From: Acidimicrobiia bacterium
GTDB taxonomy: Bacteria; Actinomycetota; Acidimicrobiia; Spongiisociales; UBA5794
Assembly (NCBI GenBank): GCA_030599515.1
Contig: JAUVNV010000013.1
Span: 1 to 19,420, forward strand
Length of the DNA: 19,420 nt
Direction: 5' to 3'
The notes under the pieces are model-generated. The model had not been told where the DNA came from, did no database searches, and worked only from the letters and a program-made list of their open reading frames with translations. Within the stretch, counting starts at the first letter, position 1; every line of letters begins with the position of its first letter. The position numbers and the translations under genes were made by a program. Below are positions 8,165 through 16,004 of the stretch, one piece after another.

Positions 8165-9132
8165 TTCCACTCCTCCCGGGGTACCCAGCAGGCTGACTCA
8201 CCCGTGCCGTGGCTCAGCATGGGCGGCATTTCACGGGTGCAGCGCTCAATCGCGAACTCGCATCGCGGCTGGAACGGACATCCGGGAGGCATGTGGTTGA
8301 CGTCCGGGGGGCTCCCGGGGATCTGACGCAGAGGGGCCCTCTCATCATCGTGCATGCCAGGCACGGACGCCATGAGCGCCTCGGTATAGGGATGACGAGG
8401 TTCGCTGAAGAGGGGTTCGATATCATCGACTTCCACCACCCGTCCGCCGTACATCACGGCGACACGATCGACGAGACGCGCAAGGACTCCGAGGTCGTGC
8501 GTGATCCACACGACGGCGACTCCAGTAGATCGTTGCAACTCGCGGACGAGGTAGAGGATCTGCTGCTGAATCGTGACGTCGAGGGCAGTTGTCGGCTCGT
8601 CGAAGATCAACAGATCGGGCGAGAGTGCGAGCGCAGAAGCGATCATGACACGCTGACGCATGCCGCCCGACAACTCGTGCGGGTAGAGATCACGGACACG
8701 AGGCGGATCAGGGATGCCCACTTCGCCGAGAACTTCGAGCGTCCGCTGTTGCGCCTCGTTCTTGCCGACATGATGGGCGGTCATCCCTTCTTCGATCTGG
8801 CGACCGATTCGCATGACCGGATTCAGCGAGACCATCGGGTCCTGATAGACCATGGCCATGTCAGCCCCTCGCACCGCCTGCATCGTCTTCTCATCGGCAC
8901 CGACGAGATCGCGCCCCTTGAGACGGATGGCCCCGTCGGTGATAGCCAGAGGAGGCGACGGGATGAGCCCCATAACCGACAGCATCGTGACCGACTTGCC
9001 GGAGCCGCTCTCCCCGACAATGCCCAGGGTCTCACCCTTGTCGACGTTCAGATTCACGTTGCGAATGATCGGGACCGACCCGGACCGACGAACGATGCTC
9101 GTCGTCAAGTCTTGTACCTCAAGCAGCGCCAT
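8161..9132 (-). CDS. Oligopeptide-type ABC transporter ATP-binding protein (DppD/OppD-like)
   Basis: This 323-residue ABC ATPase has Walker A GESGSGKSV, Q-loop MVYQDPMVSLNP, signature LSGGMRQRVMIASAL, Walker B LLIFDEPTTALD and switch ITHDLG. The C-terminal oligo_HPY-type extension includes GCPFQPRCEFAIERC and a fourth Cys in ESACW, again four cysteines. The second position after GK is Ser, normal for Walker A. A GGAGG lies just before the ATG at 9132. The start overlaps the end of anmK by 14 nt, which ties the kinase and the importer into one translational unit. The substrate is set by the lipoprotein; anhydro-muropeptides or anhydro-MurNAc are expected from context. Confidence 0.93.
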   Translation of the reverse strand: MALLEVQDLTTSIVRRSGSVPIIRNVNLNVDKGETLGIVGESGSGKSVTMLSVMGLIPSPPLAITDGAIRLKGRDLVGADEKTMQAVRGADMAMVYQDPMVSLNPVMRIGRQIEEGMTAHHVGKNEAQQRTLEVLGEVGIPDPPRVRDLYPHELSGGMRQRVMIASALALSPDLLIFDEPTTALDVTIQQQILYLVRELQRSTGVAVVWITHDLGVLARLVDRVAVMYGGRVVEVDDIEPLFSEPRHPYTEALMASVPGMHDDERAPLRQIPGSPPDVNHMPPGCPFQPRCEFAIERCTREMPPMLSHGTGESACWVPREEWK

Positions 9133-10315
9133 ATTGGCCTCCGCCCGTGACGATCTCGAGTCGTGTCACCGCAGGTGTCGGTGACAGGCCTGGGAACGGA
9201 CGATCTGGACTTCCGGGTGTCACGGAACCGAGCACTGTGGGATGAAGCGCCCCGGTGCAGGACGGAACAGTGCCGGTCATCCCCTTGACCGTGAGGAAGC
9301 CGAGCAGAGCCATCGCGTATGCTTCCTTGGCATCGGAAGGCACGCCGAGCGTATCGATCGTGACGTACTGGATGTCCCCGAGCTTCTCGACTATCCATTC
9401 AATCAGGGTCGGGTTGTTGATGCCCCCGCCGCTCGCGATCACTTGCGACAGCCCCTGCCTTCTCGCCTCGTCGGCCACGACGGATGCGACGTGGTCGGTC
9501 AGGGTTGCTAGAACATCGTTGACCGGTACACCTGGGAACTCATCGAGCACCCCGAGCAGATAGGGAACACTGAACGTCTCTTTGCCCGTCGTCTTCGGGG
9601 GAGGGATGTCGTAGTAGTCGTGGCTTAGGAGCAGCTCGAGCAACCCATTGTGCGGGGTTCCGGCACGGGCTCGGCGCCCATCCATGTCGAATTTGTGAGC
9701 TCCATCGGTGAGTAGCACAACCGCAGCATCGATGAGGGCGTTGGCCGGTCCGAGATCATAGGCGATGGGGTCGCGGCCTCCGCCGACAACCGTCATATTC
9801 GCGATTCCCCCGAGATTCAGGAATGCCACGGGGAGGTCAAACCGCCCACGTCCCAACATCACGTCGAAGATACTGACCAGCGGGGCACCGTTTCCACCGG
9901 CGGCAATGTCGCGCACCCGGAAGTCGGACACAACCGGAACTCCGGTGCGCTCCGCGATCCAGCCGGGGTTCCCGATCTGCAGTGACCCCAGGGTTCGCCC
10001 CTTCTCCTCCCAGTGATAGATCGTCTGGCCGTGCGAAGCAATCAGATCGGCAGATCCTGCGAGATCGGCGATTGTCGCAACCGCCGCATCGGCGAACGCT
10101 TGCCCGAGATCTGTGTCGAGACGGCAGAGATCGAACGCGTCCAGAGCGTCACCCCGTATGGCCTGCGCGACTCGACGATCGAGATCGGAGGGAATTGGGT
10201 ACTCGGCGAATCCCCGCAACTCGAGAGCTACGGTTTCGTCGAATATCGTGAAGTCCGCGACGGCAACATCAATGGCGTCGTGCGAAGTACCGGACATCAG
10301 TCCGACGACCCTCAT
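9119..10315 (-). CDS. anmK: Anhydro-N-acetylmuramic acid kinase AnmK
   Basis: This 398-residue enzyme hydrolyses the 1,6-anhydro bond of anhydro-MurNAc and phosphorylates it to MurNAc-6-P with ATP. Motifs: GLMSGTSHDAIDVAV at residues 5-19 (the family's ATP-site signature, with HDAID as in actinobacterial members instead of LDGID), ASHGQTIYHW, NLGGIANMT, YDLGPANALID and ASGGGINNPTLIEW. Its length is near the usual ~370-400. The ATG at 10315 is preceded by AAGGAG at good spacing, 16 bases after the permease stop; in-frame codons further upstream lie in the permease gene. It sits between the permease and ATPase genes of the importer, which strongly suggests that the importer delivers its substrate. 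Confidence 0.95.
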   Translation of the reverse strand: MRVVGLMSGTSHDAIDVAVADFTIFDETVALELRGFAEYPIPSDLDRRVAQAIRGDALDAFDLCRLDTDLGQAFADAAVATIADLAGSADLIASHGQTIYHWEEKGRTLGSLQIGNPGWIAERTGVPVVSDFRVRDIAAGGNGAPLVSIFDVMLGRGRFDLPVAFLNLGGIANMTVVGGGRDPIAYDLGPANALIDAAVVLLTDGAHKFDMDGRRARAGTPHNGLLELLLSHDYYDIPPPKTTGKETFSVPYLLGVLDEFPGVPVNDVLATLTDHVASVVADEARRQGLSQVIASGGGINNPTLIEWIVEKLGDIQYVTIDTLGVPSDAKEAYAMALLGFLTVKGMTGTVPSCTGALHPTVLGSVTPGSPDRPFPGLSPTPAVTRLEIVTGGGQYGAA

Positions 10316-10331
10316 AGCGGGCTCCTTGGAG

Positions 10332-11216
10332 TCACGAGTCCCTCCTTGACGGATCGAGCGTGTCGCGAAGTCCGTCACCGAAGAGATTGAGCCCGAGGAC
10401 CGCGAGCACAATGGCCAGAGACGGGAAGAACAGCGTCCACCACGCGATGGAGGCGAAAGCGCGAGAGGCGGAGACCATCAGGCCGAGAGAGGCGTCCGGA
10501 GGCTGCGTTCCCAATCCAAGGAAGCTCAGCGCCGATTCAGTGAGGATCGCCCATGACAGGGAGAGTGTGATCTGCACGATCACCACAGACGCGATGTTGG
10601 GTAGCACATGCCTGAAGATGAGACGTGGGGTGGAGAATCCGAGGCCGACGCCTGCTTTGATGTAGTCGGCCGACTTCACCTGCAGGGTCGGGCCTCGTGA
10701 CACGCGGATGAATACGGGCGTGTACACAACGGCGATGGCGATCGCCGCGTTGAACCATCCTGCCCCGAGCACGGCCACGATGATCAGGGCCAGAAGGATG
10801 GCCGGGAATGCGAACAGGACATCGGCGACGCGCATCGTGATTGTTTCGACCCAACCGCCGAGGAATCCGGCGAGCACGCCGAAAGCGGTGCCGATCGTTG
10901 CCGCTATGGCTACCGCGAGGACCGCTACCTGGAAGGACAGTCTCAAGCCGGCGAGGACTCGCGAGAAGACGTCTCTCCCGAACTGGTCCGTGCCGAACCA
11001 GTACGTCTTCGAAGGCCCGGTCAGGCGATCGGCCGGGTGCTGTTCGAGCGGATCGAAAGGAACCCAGCCCAACGCGGAACAGATCGATGCGGCGATGAGG
11101 ATTCCGACGATGATCAAGCCGGTGAGCCCGAGCGGGTTCGATATCAACCGTCGGCCGAAGCTCGCACTCCGGTCCGATTCGGTGTCATCTACGACGATCG
11201 CGGTGTCGTTGCTCAT
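10332..11216 (-). CDS. Oligopeptide-type ABC transporter permease (DppC/OppC-like)
   Basis: This 294-residue inner-membrane protein has a cytoplasmic N-terminus of about 25 residues, a first membrane segment LGLTGLIIVGILIAASICSA, and the OppC_N hallmark FGTDQFGRDVFSRVLAGLRLS. Further membrane segments follow, with the EAA-type coupling loop around YIKAGVGLGFSTPRLIFRHV that contacts the ATPases. It ends with NLFGDGLRDTLDPS, a classical DppC ending. The ATG overlaps the TGA of the preceding permease gene by 4 nt. It forms the heterodimeric channel with that permease. Confidence 0.94.
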   Translation of the reverse strand: MSNDTAIVVDDTESDRSASFGRRLISNPLGLTGLIIVGILIAASICSALGWVPFDPLEQHPADRLTGPSKTYWFGTDQFGRDVFSRVLAGLRLSFQVAVLAVAIAATIGTAFGVLAGFLGGWVETITMRVADVLFAFPAILLALIIVAVLGAGWFNAAIAIAVVYTPVFIRVSRGPTLQVKSADYIKAGVGLGFSTPRLIFRHVLPNIASVVIVQITLSLSWAILTESALSFLGLGTQPPDASLGLMVSASRAFASIAWWTLFFPSLAIVLAVLGLNLFGDGLRDTLDPSRRDS

Positions 11217-12172
11217 TGGATCTCAATTCTCGGGTCGATGCGTGCGTAGAGGAGGTCGACGAGCAGGTTGATGATCACGAACATGGCGGCGATCACGAGC
11301 ACGGTGCTCTGCACAACAGCGAGTTCGCGTTGGTTGATCGCAGTCAACACGAGTCGCCCGAGACCGGGGAGAGCGAATATCTGCTCGATCACGACGGTCC
11401 CACCGAGGAGGTAGCCGAACTGGATGCCGGTAATGGTCAGCACCGGGATGGACGCATTCCGGAAGATGACCACCCACTTGACACGCCTGCGAGAGAGGCC
11501 CTTTCCCCTGGCTGTACGCACGAACGGTTCGGTTGACACCTCCAAGAAGGCGGAGCGCATTGTCCGCATGATCGATCCCGCAAGGACGATCCCAAGCGAG
11601 ATGGCGGGGAACAGCATCTGTTGGAGGTTGAGTCCGAGATCCTCCCAGGGCGGGACGTACCCGGCAGCGTTCGGGAAGTACCCAAACTGACTCGCGGTGA
11701 TGGTGATCAGGAACGTTCCGATCACGAAGTTTGGGATCGCGAGACCGATCAATCCGAAGCTTTGGGCAACGACGTCTGGTGCCTTGCCCTGCCGGGTTGC
11801 GGCGAAGATCCCCGTCGGCACACCAATGACTATCCCGAAGAGCATTGAGAGAACGGCGAGCTCGATAGTTACGGGCAGAGCATCTGCGATGAGGGATGCC
11901 ACGGACACTCCACTTCGCATCGAGTAGCCGAGATTCCCCGTCATGACATTCCCCAACCAGCCGAAGAACTGAGAGATCGGCGGTTCGTCGAGGCCGAAGT
12001 AGCTCTCGAGTGCGCGACGCTGCACCTCGGTGAGGGTGCCTGACTCGATTCCGAGCATGGCCGTGATCTCGTCGCCTGGGATGAGTCTCAGGACAACGAA
12101 TACGAACACGGCCACACCGAACAGAGTCAACAGTGCCCCACCGAGGCGCTTGAGGAAGAATCGACGAGTCAC
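11213..12172 (-). CDS. Oligopeptide-type ABC transporter permease (DppB/OppB-like)
   Basis: This 319-residue membrane protein starts with the usual FLKRLGGALLTLFGVAVFVFVV segment (first transmembrane helix near residues 9-29). It continues with the DppB pattern of a periplasmic region and five more helices. The coupling loop reads FVRTARGKGLSRRRVKWVV, close to the family pattern. The start is a GTG at 12172 with AGAGAGGA upstream, 39 bases after the lipoprotein stop. It partners the DppC-like permease whose ATG overlaps its stop. Confidence 0.94.
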   Translation of the reverse strand: MTRRFFLKRLGGALLTLFGVAVFVFVVLRLIPGDEITAMLGIESGTLTEVQRRALESYFGLDEPPISQFFGWLGNVMTGNLGYSMRSGVSVASLIADALPVTIELAVLSMLFGIVIGVPTGIFAATRQGKAPDVVAQSFGLIGLAIPNFVIGTFLITITASQFGYFPNAAGYVPPWEDLGLNLQQMLFPAISLGIVLAGSIMRTMRSAFLEVSTEPFVRTARGKGLSRRRVKWVVIFRNASIPVLTITGIQFGYLLGGTVVIEQIFALPGLGRLVLTAINQRELAVVQSTVLVIAAMFVIINLLVDLLYARIDPRIEIQ

Positions 12173-12211
12173 GTCGCTAGATCCTCTCTGTCGCGTCCAT
12201 CGATCGCGGTA

Positions 12212-13849
12212 TCAGCTCGACAGTGATGTCTGCCTTAGGTACTGGAGCGAACCGTTCGGCATCGAGGTGAACCCTGTGACACCATCCGTGGTGACGCGAT
12301 ACTCGAAGCCGGTGTACAGCCAGATCCAGGGAGACTGAGTCTGCAACTCCTCACTGAGCTGATCGTAGATCGCGACTCGTGCTGCAGTATCTGTCTCGGC
12401 CTGTCCGGCGGCCATCAACTCGTCGAGCCCGTCGGATCGGTAACCCGCAACAGGGTTGAGGTTGCCGTCTGATGTCCAATACCGCACGTACATCGGGTGT
12501 GGGTCCGGTCTGCCGCCGTTGAGGGCGACGGCCGCATCGAAGTCGGCCGCAAGCCAGCGATCCACATAGGTACCGGTCTCCAACACTTCGAGTTCGAGCT
12601 TGATACCCGCTTCGGCCAGCTGCGCCTGCAGGGCCTCTCCCTCAGCGGTTGCCGTGGAGAACTCGCCTGCGATCACGATCGTGTTGAGCGTGACGCCGTC
12701 GGTGTAGCCGGCCTCAGCGAGCAGTTGCTTGGCTTTCTCGACATCGCGCGTCCCGCCACAGGGCAGTCCGTCGCTATCGGAACGATACGCCGGGATCGTG
12801 ATGGGACCCGTCACGGCACCCTCACCGAGGGCTGCCGAGTCGATGACCTCTTGCCGATCGACGGCGCAGCTAATCGCCTGGCGCACCTTGACGTCTGCAA
12901 GCACGTCTCGATCGGCGTTGAGTTGCAAGACGTGATAGGACAGAGCCGGCGTCCGATAGACGACCAGGGGATCGGTCGCTTGGAGCACGATCACCGGGTC
13001 GGTCAACGGAGCGAAGTCGACCTCTCCGGCGCGCAGCCCTGAAAGGATCGAACTCTCGTCCGGGATCACCCGGAATTCGATGGTGTCGACAAAGGGTCCA
13101 TCACGCCAGTAGTCGCCGTTTGCGCCGAGTGTGACGGACGTTCCCTGCTTCCATTCACTCCACTTGAACGCACCCGTCCCGTTCGGTTCGCGATCTACGG
13201 TCCCGGCGGTGATGGCGTCGCTGGAGAGCATCGCCAGGTTCACATCCGCGAGCGATGCAAGGATCGATGCGTCCTGATTCGCGAGTTCTAGCACGACCGT
13301 GCCGGCGTCCGGCGCCGTGATGCCGACGATGCCGAGCACGTTCGAGCGTGCAACCGCGCCCGTCTCCTCGTCCAGGATGCGCTCAAGACTCGCGACGACG
13401 TCTTCACTGCCGAAGGTGCTGCCGTCGTGGAACGAGACGCCCTCTCGGAGCGTCAGGGTCAGAGCGAGACCGTCGTCGGAGAATGACCATTCCTCTGCCA
13501 GTGATGGGACCACTGTGAGATCCGGGTCGAGTCCGAGCAGACTGTCGTACACCAGCTCGAGCGTCCGGAACGACTGGAAGGCCGTTGCCAGGTGCGGATC
13601 GAGAATGTCGATGTCGCCCGTGCGTCCAACGACGAGATTGCCGCGTTCTGCGGGAGCCGTAGTCGTGTCGGTCGTGGCGGTGGTGTCACCGCCGGCCGTT
13701 GTGGTTGTGGCGTCGTCTGCCACGGTCGTGGCGGTGGTTCCGCCGTCCGATTCGTCGTCGCTCGATCCTCCACATGCCGCCGCAACGAGTGCAACGATCA
13801 TGAGGAGTGTGAGCAGTGGGAACCAGTGTCCCCTCAATAGATTTCTCAT
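12212..13849 (-). CDS. Extracellular solute-binding lipoprotein of an oligopeptide-type ABC importer (SBP_bac_5)
   Basis: This 545-residue lipoprotein has a signal peptide MRNLLRGHWFPLLTLLM... with lipobox AAAC, so Cys26 is the lipidated residue. A low-complexity Asp/Gly/Thr linker (about residues 30-68) tethers it to the membrane. The cluster-C/DppA-like body includes LVVGRTGDIDILDPHLA, LTLTLREGVSFHDGSTF, NGTGAFKW and VRQAISCAVDRQEVID. It would capture the substrate outside the cell. With murQ, anmK and nagA around it, the ligand is probably anhydro-MurNAc or anhydro-muropeptide (inference; the binding residues cannot be read). AGGAAGGAG lies just upstream of the ATG, 24 bases after the murQ stop. 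The family also binds di- and oligopeptides, nickel and sugars. Confidence 0.93.
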   Translation of the reverse strand: MRNLLRGHWFPLLTLLMIVALVAAACGGSSDDESDGGTTATTVADDATTTTAGGDTTATTDTTTAPAERGNLVVGRTGDIDILDPHLATAFQSFRTLELVYDSLLGLDPDLTVVPSLAEEWSFSDDGLALTLTLREGVSFHDGSTFGSEDVVASLERILDEETGAVARSNVLGIVGITAPDAGTVVLELANQDASILASLADVNLAMLSSDAITAGTVDREPNGTGAFKWSEWKQGTSVTLGANGDYWRDGPFVDTIEFRVIPDESSILSGLRAGEVDFAPLTDPVIVLQATDPLVVYRTPALSYHVLQLNADRDVLADVKVRQAISCAVDRQEVIDSAALGEGAVTGPITIPAYRSDSDGLPCGGTRDVEKAKQLLAEAGYTDGVTLNTIVIAGEFSTATAEGEALQAQLAEAGIKLELEVLETGTYVDRWLAADFDAAVALNGGRPDPHPMYVRYWTSDGNLNPVAGYRSDGLDELMAAGQAETDTAARVAIYDQLSEELQTQSPWIWLYTGFEYRVTTDGVTGFTSMPNGSLQYLRQTSLSS

Positions 13850-13873
13850 ATTGCTCCTTCCTGTAGTGGACTT

Positions 13874-14824
13874 CTATTTCCGCGGCGATGAGTGTTCTGC
13901 ATGATTTGGATTGGAGCCGAGGGAAGCAACCGCTTCTCGCACCCGTCCCCCGGATGCCTCGAGCACAGCACCCGCGGTGGCGGCGTCTACGTCGGTGAGC
14001 AGGCTGACGAGAGCAGTCTTGGTGTCGCCGTCTGCCCGTTCCAGTGCTTCAGCACACTCGGCTTCCGTACCGCCTGTTGCCTGCTCCAGGATCGATAGGA
14101 CCCTGCCACGAAGCTTGGCGTTGGTGGCCGCTACATCGACCATCAGATTCGAGTAGGCCTTTCCAACCCGAATCATCAATGCCGTCGAGAAGCCGTTCAG
14201 AATCATCTTCTGAGCGGTAGCGGCCTTGAGTCGCGTGGAGCCGGCGATCGCCTCGGGCCCCGTATCTACACCGACATGGATATCGACCGCGTCGGCGATG
14301 CCACCGTTCAACGACGAGCTGATGAGGACCGTGAGAGCCCCCAACCCCTTCGACGCCTTGAGGGCCCCCCACACATACGGGGTTCGACCGCTGGCGGTCA
14401 AACCGATGGCGATATCTCCGGCGCCGACATCTGACGCATCGCTGGCTCCGAGATCGGAGTCGTCTTCGGCCGCTTCCACCGCGCGTCGGATAGCATCCTG
14501 ACCGCCCGCGTGATGTGCGACGATGCGTGAGGGGTCGGCCGAGAAGGTCGGTGGGAGCTCTGCCGCATCGAGTGTTCCGATCCGGCCCGATGTGCCGGCA
14601 CCGAAATAGTGGATAGTTCCCCCAGCTCTGTAACGGGCGGCGGCCGCGTCCACCACCTGAGCGAGAGCGGGCAGAGCCTGGCGAACCGACGAGGCAACCA
14701 GCGCATCTTCATCATTGAGAAGACGGAGGACGTCCAGCGTCGGTAGCGCATCGATGTCGATCGTGCGCAGGTTCCGCTCCTCAGTCACAGAGTCGACTCT
14801 CACGACGGGACCGGGCTTCGTCAC
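13874..14824 (-). CDS. murQ: N-acetylmuramic acid 6-phosphate etherase MurQ
   Basis: MurQ cleaves the lactyl ether of MurNAc-6-P to give GlcNAc-6-P and D-lactate. The 316-residue protein shows the signature FGAGTSGRIGTLDAAELPP (residues 74-92) and an acidic EAAEDD segment near 115-120. GLTASGRTPYVWGAL, GPEAIAGSTRLKAATAQK and YSNLMVDVAATNAKL follow in the SIS-type fold, and it ends in a short UBA-like helical tail as in other MurQ proteins. The start is a GTG at 14824 that overlaps the regulator stop as GTGA. It is the pathway's branch point: GlcNAc-6-P goes to NagA and D-lactate plausibly to the GlcDEF-type complex. Confidence 0.95.
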   Translation of the reverse strand: MTKPGPVVRVDSVTEERNLRTIDIDALPTLDVLRLLNDEDALVASSVRQALPALAQVVDAAAARYRAGGTIHYFGAGTSGRIGTLDAAELPPTFSADPSRIVAHHAGGQDAIRRAVEAAEDDSDLGASDASDVGAGDIAIGLTASGRTPYVWGALKASKGLGALTVLISSSLNGGIADAVDIHVGVDTGPEAIAGSTRLKAATAQKMILNGFSTALMIRVGKAYSNLMVDVAATNAKLRGRVLSILEQATGGTEAECAEALERADGDTKTALVSLLTDVDAATAGAVLEASGGRVREAVASLGSNPNHAEHSSPRK

Positions 14825-15780
14825 CGTGGCCTCGCATTCGTTCTCCGACGGCCGCGAACAGCCGCGTACGTGCGGTCCAGGGCTACCAGCGTGTCCTCGT
14901 AGTTCCGTTGCGCCACGCCGATGAACACGCAGTCCACAACAGTGAGTTGCGCCGCCCTGCTCGCCATCGCTCCGGATCTCAATGCCGACTCGCGGGCCGC
15001 TGTCGTCAAGACCAGGTCGGCCGCTTCCGCTAGGGGCGAATGCAGGTAGTTGGTGATTGCAACTGTGGTGGCGCCCTGGGAACGAGCCTGTTCGACCGGC
15101 TCGATGACGTCGAGCGTCTGCCCGCTGTGACTGATCGCGAGCACGACATCATCGGCCGACGACACTGCTGCGGACGTCAACGCAGCGTGTCCATCGATCG
15201 ATGCTGCTGAGGGAAGGCCGATCCTCCGAAGCTTCTGTTCGAGGTCGATCGCCACCAGCCCAGAAGCTCCAATACCGTACAACTCGATACGGCGAGCTCC
15301 AGTCACGAGTTCCACGACGCTGGCCAGCACTTCGATGTTGAGATGCTCCACCGTGTCGGCAATGGCCTGAGCATCGAGCGCGCCCACCTTGACCACAACT
15401 TCGCCAAGCGAATCGTCAGGCCCAATCTCGATTCCGACGACGCTGCCTGACCGGTTTTCAGCTGTCGACCGACCAACCTCGGATGCAAGTGCCAAACGAA
15501 GACCCGGATACCCGTCGAATCCGGCCTTCTTGCAGAAGCGCACCACCGTCGCCTCCGAAGTAGCTGCTTCCTGCGCTATGGCTCCAATGCTCAAGAACAA
15601 GACCTCGCCAGGATGGGTCAACACTCGCTCAGCGACCCGCCGCTCAGCGGGTGGTAGGGAAGGCAGGATCGAGCGTATCGTCACCGTCGGACTCGACGGG
15701 GAACCGGTCTGCTCGGTGCTAGAGAATCCAGCCACTGCGATACCTTCCCGTGCCCTCACTCCACAGTCCGTAACGACCAT
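14821..15780 (-). CDS. RpiR/MurR-family transcriptional regulator
   Basis: This 319-residue protein has an N-terminal RpiR-type HTH (about residues 35-105), with LPPAERRVAERVLTHPGEV and SEATVVRFCKKAGFDGYP. A C-terminal SIS domain (about 155-285) contains IELYGIGASGLVAIDLEQKL and LAISHSGQTLDVIEP. SIS domains of this family sense sugar phosphates, and MurNAc-6-P is the obvious candidate ligand beside murQ. I prefer the ATG at 15780, with GGAG 9 bases upstream; a GTG at 15795 is an in-frame alternative adding five residues. The gene overlaps murQ by 4 nt and is first in the operon, so it is co-transcribed with its targets. A palindrome 32 bases upstream of its start is its likely operator. Repressor or activator cannot be decided. 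Confidence 0.93.
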   Translation of the reverse strand: MVVTDCGVRAREGIAVAGFSSTEQTGSPSSPTVTIRSILPSLPPAERRVAERVLTHPGEVLFLSIGAIAQEAATSEATVVRFCKKAGFDGYPGLRLALASEVGRSTAENRSGSVVGIEIGPDDSLGEVVVKVGALDAQAIADTVEHLNIEVLASVVELVTGARRIELYGIGASGLVAIDLEQKLRRIGLPSAASIDGHAALTSAAVSSADDVVLAISHSGQTLDVIEPVEQARSQGATTVAITNYLHSPLAEAADLVLTTAARESALRSGAMASRAAQLTVVDCVFIGVAQRNYEDTLVALDRTYAAVRGRRRTNARPR

Positions 15781-15811
15781 CGCACGACACTCCACTACGT
15801 TTCGTCATGCC

Positions 15812-15826
15812 TGTAAGAAACTTACA
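15812..15826. promoter_or_regulatory. Perfect palindrome TGTAAG-AAA-CTTACA, probable RpiR/MurR operator
   Basis: Six-base arms are perfectly complementary around a 3-base centre. The TGTAA-N5-TTACA form matches the type of site known for RpiR-family regulators such as HexR. It is the only copy found in the window, lies directly upstream of the RpiR-type gene, and coincides with the -10 region of its promoter. Confidence 0.7.
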
Positions 15827-15848
15827 TTCAAATCCCTTCTCGTGTCAA
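15821..15848 (-). promoter_or_regulatory. Operon promoter, TTGACA -35 and TGTAAG -10
   Basis: On the minus strand a perfect TTGACA (15848-15843) is followed by a 16-base spacer and TGTAAG (15826-15821, 4 of 6 to TATAAT). This predicts a start of transcription some 30 bases before the regulator ATG at 15780. The -10 is the first half-site of the palindrome at 15812-15826, so a bound regulator would block polymerase. Confidence 0.6.
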
Positions 15849-16004
15849 GTCATTTCATCGCTGCAAGTCTGGCGACATGATGTGTCGAAAACTGAACGAT
15901 CACGGCCGGACGGATTCTGGGAAGGATGAGCCGCGCTCCCCCAACTCCCATCACTTCACGAATGCCCTACCGTACCGACTACTGACCAGCGGCAGAGAGC
16001 GACG
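15827..16004. other. Divergent intergenic region between the operon and the M20 gene
   Basis: Besides the operon promoter, this stretch holds a second, weaker dyad CGACA-TGATG-TGTCG (15873-15887) with a 9-bp palindrome ACATGATGT at its centre. I see no clear promoter for the plus-strand M20 gene; TTCACG (15955-15960) followed by TACTGA (15980-15985) has a 19-base spacer and is weak. Confidence 0.4.

Noticed and set aside
8209..9150. Long plus-strand open frame opposite the DppD-like gene
   Set aside because: Antisense to a clear ABC ATPase and His/Arg/Asp-rich without any motif.
10316..10411. Upstream in-frame extension of anmK
   Set aside because: It overlaps the permease 3' end; the ATG at 10315 has a good Shine-Dalgarno and starts at the family's conserved N-terminus.
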